A stretch of DNA of 64,000 nucleotides from Amborella trichopoda (taxonomy: Eukaryota; Streptophyta; Magnoliopsida; Amborellales; Amborellaceae), in NCBI RefSeq assembly GCF_000471905.2, contig NW_006497735.1:739619-803618 (forward strand), read 5' to 3'. Numbering within the stretch: the stretch's first letter is position 1; each line of letters begins with the position of its first letter. A program made the position numbers and the translations under genes. Below the pieces are notes generated by a model. That model did no database searches and was not told the DNA's origin. It saw only the letters and a list, made by a program, of their open reading frames with translations. Below, in pieces: positions 23,205-36,100 of the stretch.

Positions 23205-23810
23205 AAATTACAAATAGCCCCCAAGACTAGACTTTCTATACGAGTTACCCCCAATCAAACTTTTTTGTCTTTTTTTTTATCGTAAAATATAAGTTCTTAG
23301 CAAATACCCCCTACCTAAATAAAAAATAAAAGAGGTCTAAACTACCCTCCCTTACTTTTCGTTTACCCACATCCCTCTTTCCTCTTTCCCAAGAAAAGGC
23401 GGTCTGACGTATTCTTAGGGTGGTTCGACAATGCAATGTCGATTCGGTAAATAATAGTGGTCATCCGGTAGTACAAGTGGAGGTCCAACATTGACAAAAA
23501 ACGGTCCAGCAATAGGCCCATGCAGTCTGGCACTGCCAAAAAGCAGTCCGACAACGAGCCCATGCGGTCCAGCAATAGGCCCAAAGTGCAATGTCAAAGA
23601 GCGGTCTAACAGCCCATGTAAAGCCATGTGAATGTCCGGCCAAAGTTAATTTTTTATGGAAGAAAAAAGGTATTTTCGTCAAAAAAATGTACCATTTTTT
23701 ACTTTAGGGGGTATTTGCTAGAAAAATGTATCTTGAAGAAAAAAATGAGAAATTTTTTTGGTTAGGGGTAACACACATAGTCTAGTCTTGGGGGTTATTT
23801 GTAATTTTCC
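23205..23810 (+). mobile_element. TIR element of about 605 bp with GC-rich cargo, family M5
   Basis: The left end AAATTACAAATAGCCCCCAA, then GACTAGACT, pairs with the right end AGTCTAGTCTTGGGGGTTAT, then TTGTAATTT. Inner arms AGCAAATACCCCCTA and TAGGGGGTATTTGCT pair too, so each arm is about 100 bp. The centre is compositionally foreign, with repeats of GGTCCAGCAATAGGCCCA and AGCAGTCCGACAACG-like words. Frames on the minus strand through the centre are repeat-driven. Confidence 0.75.
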
Positions 23811-26800
23811 CTTTCTTTTTTTTATTTTTTTACTGGGATGTACAATGTCATGGATCAATTTTCCAAGGCTCCAACCTAAAGTTCCAGCAACTTTGTCATC
23901 CATCTCCACGACATTGTTTTGATGCCTCAAGGTACTTCACCACTAGCCGCATAGGCACAAACATCTGTGGTCCATGCCGCACTTTCCTCACTCTCACCGA
24001 AGGTTGATCTGGGCCTGGCAATGCCCCGAGCGGCCCAGCCCTAAAAAGCTACGGCCTAGGTTGCAAACTGTGGCCCGAGGGCCAATGTCAGCCTTATCCA
24101 TCTTTTCTTGTTTTTTTTTTGTTTTTTCTTCATCTTATTTCGGCCTTGTTCATATTTTTTTATTTTTGGGTAATTCAGTGGAAAACATACACTTATATCG
24201 CTTTTTCAAATGGTTCAGGAGTTAGTTTTTTTAAAGTTAGTTTTTTTAAAATGTTAATGAGATGGTGACTAGAGTATAAGGATGCTACTATCACGACCCC
24301 AACCCCAACCCCACCTTTTCCCTTTTGGCCTGGCTGTTACCACCCTTAGGTCGGTCAAGACAAGGCAGGAGATACTCATCAAGAGAGGTAGCTAAATCCC
24401 CCCGTAGTGGAACCATAGTTAGTAAATCACCGTATTATACACGATTTTTTTAAAACATCGGAGTTTTTTACAAAACCGTTTTAATCAGCATATTATTCAA
24501 AACAACGTAAAAAAAATCACGTTTTTTTCATTAAGAAGTTTAAAACGTGATTTTTTTATATTTACAATAAATCGTTCCAAAAAAAACTTGACTATTAATA
24601 ACATCTGAATTTATTTATTTTTTTTGAAAAGTTCATTTACCTGTTTCAAGTTTTATAAAAGTTCATTTTTTATACCTTCAAAAAAAGTTCATTAACCTTT
24701 TTTCTGCTTTTTGTTTCTTTCCTTTTTGTTTTTTTAAATCCTAAAACGGGCTACTTGCATATGGCGGCTGATCAATTGTAGAAAATCATTGAATGCTCAC
24801 AGAGATTTATAGGTTTTATTGTATTGGAGCTTTATATTGTAGTGAACACTAGTTTATTTTTATTTTTTGAATTAAATCTCATTTAATATCTGATTTTATT
24901 TATGATTTATTTACTAGGTATTAATCCTTACTTATAAAGCTCGATATAAAGCTCCAATACAGAGAGAGAGAGAGAAAGAGAATAACTCATAGAGAGAAAT
25001 TAAAGGAAAATAGATTAGAAAATTTATTTACTAATTATCAATCACGGTTTATAATGCTCGTTATCAAGCTCCAATACTGAGAGAGAAAGATAACCACTAA
25101 TAGAGAACCATCTCAAAGAAATTAGAACATACTTCTGGAAAAAACATAGACAGAGATATTATAAAAAGTGTGCAGTTAGCATACAGATGCATCCATAGCT
25201 GTAGAGGTAAGGTGCACCTTCAAATTTCATCATGATATATAATTTTGATGTAAAATGTTCTTGGGATTATCTCAAAATCTATTATTATGTCTAATTATAA
25301 AATTTTAAATTTCAAAAATGATTAAAGTCAAGTAGACCTATAAATATATGAAAATCTTGAAAACGGACGGTGTAGATAATATGTTGTAAAATGCATTATT
25401 TCTGAGACTTAAAATCTTTTTATTTTTCATGGTCATACATCTCGATGTCGAGATGATCAATCAAAGGGTTTTTCAACATTAAAATTACCTTTTCCGATAG
25501 ATTGTTTAGGTGCATCCGTAGTTCTACATTATGGCATCCCTATATAAACTTTTTCCTTATAAAAATTCCCCAAATTTAACATCCTAAAAAAAATTTAGGG
25601 AAAATAGATTAAGGCAAAAAAGAGAGCCGTGTGATAGAGAAAACTTTCAAAGCACATATTCAACATTAACTATCAAAAATCCCGAAATTCAACATAGCTA
25701 AAAAATCCCCAAACTTAATCATAGCTCAAAGAATATTACATTAAGGCAAAATATATTAGGAAAAAACAAATAGGTTCTGCTTCAAAAGACAACACCATCT
25801 GAAAAGCCTCTGCAGGTGGCTGCTCTTCAGTGGTACTCTCTGAGAGATCCATAGTCACCTCCTCCCCCGGTTCTCTTTTTCTCTGCGTTCATTTCTCTCT
25901 AATTCTTCCACGCAACAACTCTCTTCCCTCTCCTTCCTCCATTTCTTCTATTAAAAACGATTGCTTTTTAGGCACGTATAGAAAATGATGCTTTAGCTTT
26001 TTGGGTAAGTATGACACGTATCATAAATAAAATGGGTAAGTACCTCAAAGAAATTTGGAATTCATCAATGTGATAATAGTTAGTAAGGTGCAGAGCTTTG
26101 AATTACATGTCTAAATGAGTAATATGGCACGAATTTTTAATTTGGAATTCAACAGGACTAAATGGTTAGTATGGTGCATAGTTATGATAGTTAGTATCAT
26201 GCATAGTTAGCAGTGATAACCTATCCGTTTTTTTCACTTCGATTTTTTTAACCTAGTCCGATATATTTGCGATATCTTTGTATAGAGTTTTTTTGCCTAT
26301 CTGTATTTTTTATCAGATTTTTTCATCTGATTTTTTAAAATAAAAACTATTTATTTTTTATTTTATAGTGAACCGATATATTACTATTCCCGACTTGCTG
26401 ACTGTGAATGGAACGCGTCCATAAAAGACGTGTCTTATGTGATTTGTTCAGTCACCGAGGGAGATGCATGATGCTATTAATAACCCACCTTTGGAGCCGA
26501 ACAAACCCAATCAAAGAGGGACCTCCACAAAAGAAAGAACAGGTGAGAAGTAGTTGTAATGTGCGTATCCATCATGTTCTTAACAAATCTCACTTATGAT
26601 TAGTAGTTTCCTATACCTTTCTATTCACAACTGCTTGTAAGTCCGCGTTTAAAACGTGACTTTTAAAAAAATATGGAGTTTTTTCTCAAAAACGTTTAAA
26701 ACTGCGATATTTTGAAAAGACCGACAAAAACAATCGTTTTTTCACATAAACGTTTAAAACACACCTTATTGATCCTTATGAAAAAATCGGTTCAAAAAAA

Positions 26801-27510
26801 ACTTTGCCTTTTTTATCTATATTTTTTTCTTCTAAAAGAAGAAATTTTTTTTTATTTTATGTAATTGTTATTTCCATGCTTTCTAAAAAGTATATTATTT
26901 CCAAAAAAAAAAAAAGTTCCCTAAAAAATACATTTCTATCCTCAAGTATATTGTTAGAGTTTATTATCTTAAGGTTTATGCACAAATCCATTAAATCAAA
27001 ATAGAATAAAATACCATAAAAACCATTGAATAAAAAATCGCCAAATTTTGACTTGGCAAAATTCCACCAAAAAATCCTTCCAAATTAGGGCTCAAAGACC
27101 CGGATTATCACAATTTGTACAACATCTTAAATCCATAAAACAAAAGCTTAAAAAAAAAAAAAACAGATTAGAGCTCAATCCCCAAACCAAATTCATGACT
27201 GGAAATCTTGGATTAGTAAATCCCTAAAACAAAAGCTTAAAAAAAAAAAAAAAAAACCAGATTAAAGCTCAATCCCCAAACTTAATTCATAACTGGAAAT
27301 CTTGGATTAGGGTTTATGTCTACCATGTTCTTCATTTTCTCTAAGATTTTATGTCCATCTTGTTTCTCTGTGCCTATGCATGCTCTCTCTCTCACTCTGC
27401 AGTTCTTTATGAAAGATTTTGTGTTTGCTTCTCTCTCACTTTTGCGTAATATTCATCTTCTTGTTCTGTGTTTCTTCTTGGTCGACCGTCTATGTATGAT
27501 GGGTAATGCT
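23811..27510. other. Intergenic, A+T-rich
   Basis: No gene is supported. Visible items are a perfect 17-bp inverted pair (GTATTGGAGCTTTATAT at about 24822, inverse at about 24945); an M1b MITE at 25205-25560; related repeat pieces near 24420-24560 and 26640-26790 built around CGTTTAAAACGTGA-like words; and a tandem duplication of about 110 bp at 27125-27315 that contains poly-A. Confidence 0.55.
25205..25560 (-). mobile_element. MITE related to family M1 (subfamily M1b)
   Basis: It shares ATTATAAAATTTTAAATTTC, CTTGAAAACGGACGG and 'catctcgatgtcgagatgat' with other M1/M1b copies, in opposite orientation to 19970, and ends in CCTATATAAACTTTTTCCTT, as at 128. Confidence 0.55.
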
Positions 27511-27782
27511 TGTATGGAAGGTGGATAACCGTGACCCACTAGCTCACGGTGAGTATGGATGATGGAATGTCTCACCGGGTCATGAGCATAGGCCCGACTC
27601 ACTGGAGAATGTTGAAGGGTATTGGAGATGGGCTCACTGGGAAGGACGTGAAGGTGGTATGGGCGTGCGGATGGGCCGACTAGGGGAAGCATGCATGGAA
27701 TGACCTGTAAAGGGCATGCGTGCAGTGGAGGGGCACACGTGTGTGGAGGTGTGTTTAAGGTCATGCCACCGGGACCTGAGCA

Positions 27783-28091
27783 AAGCAGTTTAATGTCATG
27801 CGGCCAGGACGTGTGCTACAATTTAGGGTCATACAATTGGACCGTTGTGTAAAGTAGTTTAACGTCATGCGGCCAAGACGTGTGCTACAGTTTAGGGTCA
27901 TGCAACTGGACCATTGTGCAAAGCAGTTTAATGTTATGCGGTCATGATGTGTGCTACAGTTTAGGGTCATGCAACTGGACCGTGGCACGAAGCAGTTTAT
28001 CGTCATGCTGGACCGTGGCACGAAGCAGTTTATCGTCATGCGGACAGGATATGTACTACAATTTAGGGCAATACAACTAGACCATGGCGCC
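27783..28091 (+). repeat. 69-bp minisatellite, four full units and one short
   Basis: Units start at 27783, 27852, 27921, 27990 (33-bp partial) and 28023, each AAGCAGTTTA.TGTCATGCGG followed by CTACA.TTTAGGGTCAT and GGACCGTGG. A related unit recurs at about 29473-29535. The region is G+C-rich against its surroundings. The minus-strand frame through it is repetitive and I do not regard it as a gene. Confidence 0.92.
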
Positions 28092-28572
28092 AAGCAGGAC
28101 TGTGTATGAGTCGTCATGTATGTGGGTTGCCAATGAGGGGTGGACTCACTGGGAGGTGTAAAGTCGATGAGGCTCTATGGGGAATGGGCCTGTGGATGGT
28201 GGTCTAATTCACTGGGGATGAAATGGCTGAGACCATTTATGGATAGTGGGTTCAGGTTGTGAAAGTAGTTTAGTAAGGGATGGTAGGCGGAAGTGAACTC
28301 ACTGGGGATTAGGAAGTGGGTACGACTCCCTGGGATAAAAGATTAGGGCATGAATATGACTCCAATGAGGATGGCTAGGTGCTGAGGGTTGAACTTTGCC
28401 GATGCGCACGTGAACGGCAGGTAGGGAAGGCATGCGGGGAGGTGCATGCAAAAGGTGTGGGCATAGAGGCAGAAGGGTTGCGCTCGACAACTTGCACGGG
28501 TGGTGGAGGTGCCCTATCAGATGTAGGGGTATAAAATCACATGGTTGAGGTTGCGATCACCTCTTTGGGATA

Positions 28573-29353
28573 CGGCATTGTAGAAGCGATCGCATGCTTT
28601 GCTTTAAAGCCTCACAATTGAAACTATGGTATACCTCTTTGGGATATGGCATTATAGCGGTAGTCGGATGCCTTGCATGCTTTGCTTTGAAGCCTCACAG
28701 TCGAAAGTGTGGTACACCTCTTTGGGGTATGGCATTATAGCGGTAGTCGCATGCCTTGCATGCTTTGCTTTGAAGCCTCACAGTCGCAAGTGTGGTACAC
28801 CTCTTTGGGATATGGCATTGTAGAGGTGGTCGCATGCCTTGCTTGCTTTGCTTTGAAGCCTCACATCGAAATTGTGGTACACCTCTTTGGGATATGGCAT
28901 TGTAAAGGTGGTTACATGCCTTGCATGCTTTGCTTTGAATCCTCATAGTCAAAACTGTGATACACCTCTTTGGGATATGGCATTATAGAGGTGGTAGCAT
29001 GCCTTTCATTCTTTGTTTTGAAGCCTCCCAATTGAAAAATGTGGTACACTTCTTTAGGATATGGCATTGTAAAGGTAGATGCATGCCTTGTATGTTTTGC
29101 TTTGAAGCCTCACAGGCGAAACTGTGGTACACTTCTTTGGGATATGGCATTGTAGAGGTGGTCGCATGCTTTGAAATTTCACAGTTAGAACTGTGGTCCA
29201 CCTCTTTGTCGACGAGGTGGTTGCATGCTCTGCTTCGAACACTTAGAACTAGAACTGTAGTACAACTCTTTGTGATACGGCTTTGTAAAGGCGGGCGCAT
29301 GCTTTGAAGTGCACGCTTTGCTTCGAAGCCTCATAGTCAAAACCGAGGTACAC
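28573..29353 (+). repeat. Minisatellite of about 84 bp, about ten units
   Basis: Each unit begins CACCTCTTTGGGATATGGCA, continues through GGTGGTCGCATGCCTTG and TTTGAAGCCTCACAGTCGAA, and ends ACTGTGGTAC. The first seven units are close; the last three are shortened or diverged, indicating an older edge. The repeat is open in several frames on both strands, which explains the many short frames here. Unlike a CRISPR array, whole units repeat with no unique spacers. Confidence 0.93.
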
Positions 29354-30265
29354 TTGGATTAGGGAGGACACCTCGGAGGGGTGGAGTCCTTTCACCGGGG
29401 GCTTGTGAAAAAGGATGTGGTAGGGGATGTGTAAGAGGGTATCATGTGGTAACCCCATGGAGACATGTAAGAACATAAAGCAGTTTATAGTCGTGCGACT
29501 GGACTGTACATCACACAGTTTAATATCTTGCTACAGGGACGTGACGTGACATTTTTACTTGTAATGACCCGTAGGGCACGATCAACACTCTTATCATTCG
29601 AGTGTGAGTGCCCCCAATGGTTTTCACCATACCCCTTTTATTTTGACAATCTTGCCCATAGTGCCCTTGCAAGTTTTAACTATGCTCCTCTTTTTTTTTT
29701 TTCCTTTTTCTTTTTGATATATTTTGCCCATGGTGGCTTTTGGTAGTGCACACCATGTCAGTCATTTCTTTTCTCTTCTCTCTTCTTGACATATTTACCC
29801 ATAACACTCTTTTGGGTTTTCGTCATGTCCGTTTCCCTCTTTTTTTGTGGAGGCGTGTATAAGGTCATGCCACCGTGACTGTTTATTTGGCGTGTTTTTT
29901 TTAAAGTCATTCGTCGAGACCTGAGGGCATGTTTAAAGGTCTCGCCTCCAAGAAGGTGGAGGTGGAGGTGGAGGTGGAGGTGGAGGTGGTCATAGGAGCA
30001 CGGGCAATTTTAAGATGCCAGTTTTTTTAAGTATATAGAGATTGAAAATTAATTTTTCTTTTTTTGGGTATATAGAGATTAAAAATTAATTTTTGTTTTT
30101 GTTTTTTCTAGATCATTCTCTCATGGTTTCCATGCAATTTTAAGATGCCAGTTTTTCGTTTTGGTATACAGAGATTGAAAATTATTATTATTATTATTAT
30201 TATTTTTTGAGGTTGGATGTCCGGCCATAAAGATCACATACCCAGAATTTGGGATACAAAAGATG
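29354..30265. repeat. Mixed short repeats after the minisatellites
   Basis: It holds an outlying 69-bp-type unit (about 29473-29535) and a block at 29850-29890 (GTATAAGGTCATGCCACCG) that repeats 27741-27780, so the two arrays are bracketed by direct copies. There is a (GGAGGT)n run at about 29955-29990, an imperfect duplication near 30005-30175 (GCAATTTTAAGATGCCAGTT twice) and (ATT)n at about 30182-30204. No gene is seen. Confidence 0.7.
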
Positions 30266-30650
30266 GTGCAATTTGTATAGAGCCGAGGCTCTAAACAATC
30301 AAAGTAAAGCCGACTTTCAAATAGTGTCGAGAAATATAGTTTTAATATTAAAAATCTTTGAGATAGCTTTAAAATATATATTCACCTTCAATTATAAAAT
30401 TTAAAGCTTAAAAAATAGTGTAGATTGAGCATTTCTACTATAACTTGAAAATCTTGAAAATTGACGATAAAAAAATGCGTTACAAGATGCACTATTTTCA
30501 AAACTTTAAATCCATTGTTTTCTCATGTCAATGCATCTTGATTTCGAGATGATCAACTTGAGGTATTTAAGTATTAAAACAACCTCTTCTAATGAAAATT
30601 TTGAAGTAACCGCTTTGATTGTTTAGATCCCCGACGCTATATAAAATTAT
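30266..30650 (-). mobile_element. MULE-like MITE, family M1, inverted
   Basis: It begins GTGCAATTTGTATAGAGCCG and ends GACGCTATATAAAATTATC. The interior is the reverse complement of the copies at 10719 and 54807, for example 'catcttgatttcgagatgat'. It lies just upstream of the decayed secreted-protein gene. Confidence 0.8.
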
Positions 30651-30670
30651 CGGATATATGTAATTTAAGT

Positions 30671-30709
30671 TTCGCCGAGGGAGTAGATGGATAGTATACT
30701 CCCTCGGCA
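30671..30709. repeat. 12-bp perfect hairpin
   Basis: GCCGAGGGAGTA and TACTCCCTCGGC flank a short spacer. It is too isolated to assign to a terminator or an element. Confidence 0.6.
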
Positions 30710-33700
30710 GTGGAACTCTTTTTTGCCGAAGTGTTTGTAGAAAGAGGGGAGAGAGACGGTGTTTTTGGCGCGTTATCGAGAGAGAGACCGTTGTTTTTGG
30801 CGCCATTGTTGGAGTTCGGGTGTGACGCAGAGAGATATCAGGCTGAAGTGTGATGCCTAAGATCGTTAGCCTTGAAGAAAAAGCAGAGAGAGAGAGCATT
30901 CGTCTTATTTTCGCTTTTTGTCAAACCTAGTATGCTTTGCGTCTAAGCGAAATTCAACCGAGTTTAAAGCCACTCATGCTGAGAGAGAGAGAGAGATTTT
31001 CATACCTGCCCAAGAGCCCCATTCCTGTTAGATATCTGAGATTCTGAGAGAAGAGAGATGGATCTCTGTGTTCGTCATCACTTACTGGTTTTCATGGTTC
31101 TGTTCCCTGTTTCTACTGCATTAATCATGGAACCAACTGATTATGTCTCAGCTCTGGGTGATTCTAGAATGAGAAGGCATTGGAGTCATGGAACTTCTGC
31201 AATGAAGTGGGGCAAGAGAATGCCAAAATGGGTAGCCCAAGATTAGCTGATTGTGCAGATTTAGACTGTCATCATCCAATTTTGGTGGGAAAATTCTATG
31301 ATTTCTCAGTAAAATTTTGAATTTCAGATGAGTTGTTGAATTTCCATGCATTTTTCATGATTGAATTTCGCCCCATTTATCTTAGTTGTGACTAGTTGGT
31401 ATTGAGAGAGAAAGATTCGTTCTTGATGAGAGAGGAAGTCTAATAATGTATAAGGAGAGAGAAAAATTGCTTTTTGATGAAAGAAAAGGGGCAAGCCCAA
31501 TTGTTGAATTTATTTTATTTTATTGATTGAGCTATTGGCCCATCTCATCTCTTATGTGATAATCACTTTAGAGAGATTTAATGAGCATTTTTTATACTTT
31601 TTTTGGGTTCATTTTTTTTTAGTTCCTTTTGTTTTTCAATAAGGACTACAAATCATACGTATTAAAGATATGATAATTCTGCCTTGAATCACAATGCTGC
31701 AGATTTATTGTTATTTTAAAAAAAATTCCCCCTAAATTGAGATTTTTGAAATTCTACCCTTGATTCCAAGATCTGAAATGCAGGTAACCAACCAAACAAA
31801 AGGTAGTTTTTAGTAGTTTTCAAGTTTTTATCATAATCACAAATAGATATGAAGAATGGGACCATAAAAGAAAGAACGTTTAAGTAGCTCTCATATCCTT
31901 GTTTCTGATCGGAAATTTCCATCTTTAAGGAGTCCACACCACAACTGACACTTTGATCTTCTATTCAGTTTAATAATACCAAGAAAAAAAAAGGAAGAAG
32001 AAGAAAGGACATGTTTTTAAGTACAACTATTGTGCCTTCAAATACATTAACATACAGTTCTGGACATTTTCCTGTAAGATTTATCAAGATATGAGATGTG
32101 ATAATCTTAAACAGTTCCATATGACCCCTGCATCTATTGTTCCTTTATTATGTATCATTTTATTCTTTCCCTTTTCTTTCTTTTGCTTCTAATTTGCTTA
32201 ATTCAATTATTAGTCTTTTTTTCTTCCATCCAGGATTACTTTCTTCTCCTAGCAAAAATTGTTAAGATCATAGAATGACATTTCATTGTTTTTATTTTCT
32301 TTTATTCGGTGCTAGGCATTATCTTGGTTATTTAAACTTTTTAGAATCAGATCTGATCGGTAGTCTTCAACATGGTAATGCAGGTGAATGCAATGTGGTT
32401 TAATTGGTGACTGATGAAGACAACAAACTTCGGGCGGGTGATGTATTTCCAAACCCTTCGTTTATACCTTACAATGACACTGATTTGTATGCTGTAGAGA
32501 AGGAATTATATCTTGGTTCCCTTTATGAAGCAAACGATTGGGGAAGCCCATGGCAATTTTGGATGCTCATGCTAAAAAATGGGAACTTTGATACTAAAAG
32601 TGCACTTTGTCGAGAAAATGGGGAAAAGGTTAGCCCAATAATCACATATAGAAAATTCCCATGCATTGGTGAAGGTTGTATGAATCACCCTCTCATATAT
32701 CATAATTGGTCAACGGTTGATACTCTACCTGGGTCTCTATTGGAACATTTAGTGGGACGTTTCTATGGTACTTATGATATAGAATCTGATCCAAGAGATG
32801 GGTTTGGGAACAACTCATATTTTTCGGTGACATGGGAGAAGAATATGAGCACTGGAAGTGGGGTCTTTACTCATAGATTGAGGACTTCAAATAAGTATCC
32901 TTGGTTAATGCTATATCTTTGTGCTGATGCATCAAAAGGATTCAATGGTGGTTATCATTATGAAGGTCGTGGTATCATGAGAAGGGTAGTTTTCTGCATA
33001 GTTTCTTTTTTTTGTTGTGTGTATATTTCTGGTGCAAAGGGCTGTAGGTATTTTTCTTTTTATTACTGAAGTAAAAGAATTTGTTCTGTTTAAATAATTA
33101 TTAACTATAATAGGCTACAAATAATCTACATCTAAAAAGAAGAGTTAGGCCTCCATTTCCTGCAAATTGCATTGACATGGATAGAAGTACTCTTGAGATA
33201 TGTGAACTTAACTTTCAAGTTTTGCAGGTGCCTGAGTCACCCAATTTTAAAGTTCGATTCACACTAAACATTGAGCATGGGGGTGGTTCAAAACAGTCAG
33301 TTTTATCTTGGATATTGGTAGCTGCTGGAAAAACAATGGTGAACCTTGTGATGGTGATGTTCTTACAGATGTAACTAGATACAGTGAGATGATTATAAAC
33401 CCAGATACAACCAGTTGGTGTCGCCGTGATAACATTGCTAGTTGCCCACCTTATCACCTAACCTCCACTGGAAAGAAGATTTATAGAAACAATACTCACA
33501 TGTTTCCCTATTCTGCATACCATCTCTATCGTGCTCCAGGAAATGCAAAGTACCTTGAAAAACCATATGATATTTGTGACCCATATAGTAATCCTCAAGC
33601 ACAGGAATTGGTTCAGATTTTGCCTCATTCTGAATGGGCTGTTCATGGCTATCCAGTGAAAAAGGGAGATGGATGGGTTGGGGACCCTAGAACATGGGAG

Positions 33701-34056
33701 CTTGATGTTGAGGGCCTTTCCAGTCGATTATAATTCTATCAGGTAGTTAAAAGTGATTTTTTTTTTTTTAGGAAAATTTTCTTTTTTAGGAAAATCTGTA
33801 CTTGAAAACCTCTTTTTTTGCAGGGAAAGTATACTATAGTCTAATGGGCTATGGAAAACAATATTCCATATGGATCCAATGGAATGATGGTTGATATGGG
33901 AAGAGTGGGACCAACCATTTGGGTCATGTCCTGATTTGGTGGGTCTCTCTCTCTCTCTCCATCATTTCATTGGCCTAAAAAGGCCCCAATGGCTATAGTT
34001 TTCCATGGTGCATTAGCTTATCTTGTACTTAGACTTTTGCGCAGGGATCGAATAAT

Positions 34057-34563
34057 GGGAAACCTTTCTATATGGCACTAGGCTTAGGAATTTATATATG
34101 CCACACTCTTCCAGTCATCCGATCTAAGTGGATGCTGGGATAACTTTAGCCATAATGGCAACTGAGCTCTCAACGTTTGTCTAGATCTAACGTCTCAGAG
34201 TATTTTATTTTTAATTTTTTTTTATAAACCAACATGACATTAAATTTGGGGCTCCCATCCTCTCATAAAGTTGCACCTACAAAACTATTTTCAAAAAAAA
34301 AGAGACCAACCTACCCCTGAAACTTTTTGGGGTATTTTGGTCATTTTATTTTTTGAAAATATTTTTGCTAATATTTTTGTAGGTGCAACTCTATGAGAGG
34401 ATGGGAGCCCCAAATTTGGTGTCAATATGATTTGCAGAAAAAAAAAAAAAAAGAGTGTTTAGGCGTGACATCATGATTAAGGCCATCTCAACCGTCGATT
34501 CAGATCAGATGGTTGAAAGAGGGGTGGCATATATGAAATCCCTATACCTAGTGGCATAGGAAC
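34057..34563 (+). mobile_element. Foldback element of about 507 bp, family M4
   Basis: The left arm GGGAAACCTTTCTATATGGC is the inverse of the right end (CCTATACCTAGTGGCATAGG). Further in, GGGGCTCCCATCCTCTCATA pairs with TATGAGAGGATGGGAGCCCC, perfect over 20 bp, and TTGCACCTAC pairs with GTAGGTGCAA. Arms are about 220 bp around a short centre. It sits in the last intron of the decayed secreted-protein gene. Confidence 0.85.
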
Positions 34564-34947
34564 AAATTGTTTCTTGTGATATATTTGCTCCCATAAATGA
34601 GTTAACAGTTGCTTAGCAAAAGACAAAGTGATTTAGCAGTTCATGGCAAAAGTATTTCGTTGGATGAGTTTAATTTTATGTTCTTATTTCTAGCTTATCT
34701 TTCTCTAATGGTCCACATGATTTTTTTATTCTTGCCCATCTGCCAAAACACTTTGGTTCTAAATGTCTTTGCCACTAAAATAAATTTTTTTGGCGGCCAT
34801 CATTTTCCAGGTCTTCGCCTTTCTCTTTTCTATTTAATTGGCCTTATGTAAATGCCTTGTTAGAGATTATGGCTTACAGCCTCAATTAAGGCCCCTGGGA
34901 TCAGTGGCTGTCTCTCGAACAGAATATCTCATTTATCGGCTTTCATT

Positions 34948-35030
34948 GGTAGGCCACATTTGTTTAACTGGCTATAGTGTAAAATTCAGCACATGGGTTT
35001 GAACCCTGTGGGTGTCAGGCCCTTGCGAGT
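34948..35030 (+). mobile_element. tRNA-derived SINE head
   Basis: A-box-like TTTAACTGGCTATAGTG (from about 34962) is followed by B-box-like GGGTTTGAACCCTG (from about 34995). The 3' limit is unclear. Confidence 0.45.
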
Positions 35031-36100
35031 TAGTCTCATTTTGTCTCAGCAGATTGGCTAAAGCTCATGGATTCAATTTCAAGTGTAAGAGCGACCACTT
35101 TTAAATGGCTAAATATCTCATGCATTCCAAACAGATTTGGAGAGGCTGGTTGGTTAGAATACTTTCAGATGATGGAGACCATGGCACCTGCTACCCCTAA
35201 CACCATTCTTGGATATATGGGTGCTTTCATAATGTTTTAGGACTATCATTGCTTATTTTTAAAGGGGCACGCACATGAATGAAGCATATTACTTTCAGTG
35301 AAATTCTTTTGGCTGTTGCAGAAATTTCATGGATGTATTAACCTTATAACTGGTGGCTCTGGTAAAGTATTTTTGGTTAAGATTCTTATGAGATGTGATC
35401 TGCATTTGTTCTATGAAATTATCATGAGTTATAGATTAGATGTCGACTATCGTTTCTACCATTCCTAGATTTTATCCTTTCTTCACAGGTCCCCTGCACT
35501 AGCTGCCTGTTAGTAGTGAAGTCTCTTACATGCTTAATATCTTTTGGATGTAAATCTACCCTTTTGTCTTTATTACTATAGATTTGTGGACAAGGGTTTC
35601 ATTCATCATTTGCTAGAGGCAATGACTGAGTTTCACCATAAAGCAATGGTGACATCTTTCTTATGAAGCCATGACAAGCATTTTATTATGGTAGAATTTC
35701 TGGCATTTCTCTTAGGTGGAATTTTATCTTGCCATTTCGATATAAGCATATGTGGTTAATCCAACTACAACACTTCATTTTTCTTTCTGATGCAGCTGGA
35801 ACCTTATAAAGCACCTAGTTTTACTGCAATGCTTATGCTTACTGATGCAAAAGGAGCCTAGAAAATTAAATCCAACCTTCTTTCGATCTTAAACAAGCAA
35901 GAATTTGATAATAATGGAGGAAATAAAGTGGCTGTAAATCAAGCCATGGTGAAGAAGAAGCTCTCTTTCGTTATTCATAGCACTCTACAAAAAAATATCC
36001 AATCCCCCCCCCGTAGCATAAGCCTATCTCTTCAATATATACTCCATGAACACTCTCTATTTTTGACTCTTGTGCCCCATAAACCCATTAGTCATCCCTT

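Noticed and set aside
28626-29307. Several frames of 60-118 codons on both strands in the 84-bp array
   Set aside because: They follow the repeat period, and stops are avoided only by repetition. There is no start context or family signal.
28573-29353. CRISPR-like array
   Set aside because: Whole 84-bp units repeat, with no unique spacers between conserved repeats, and this is a plant nuclear genome.
32404-33069. A stand-alone 221-residue gene
   Set aside because: It is exon 2 of the decayed secreted-protein gene plus intron read-through after 32985; the start codon is internal.
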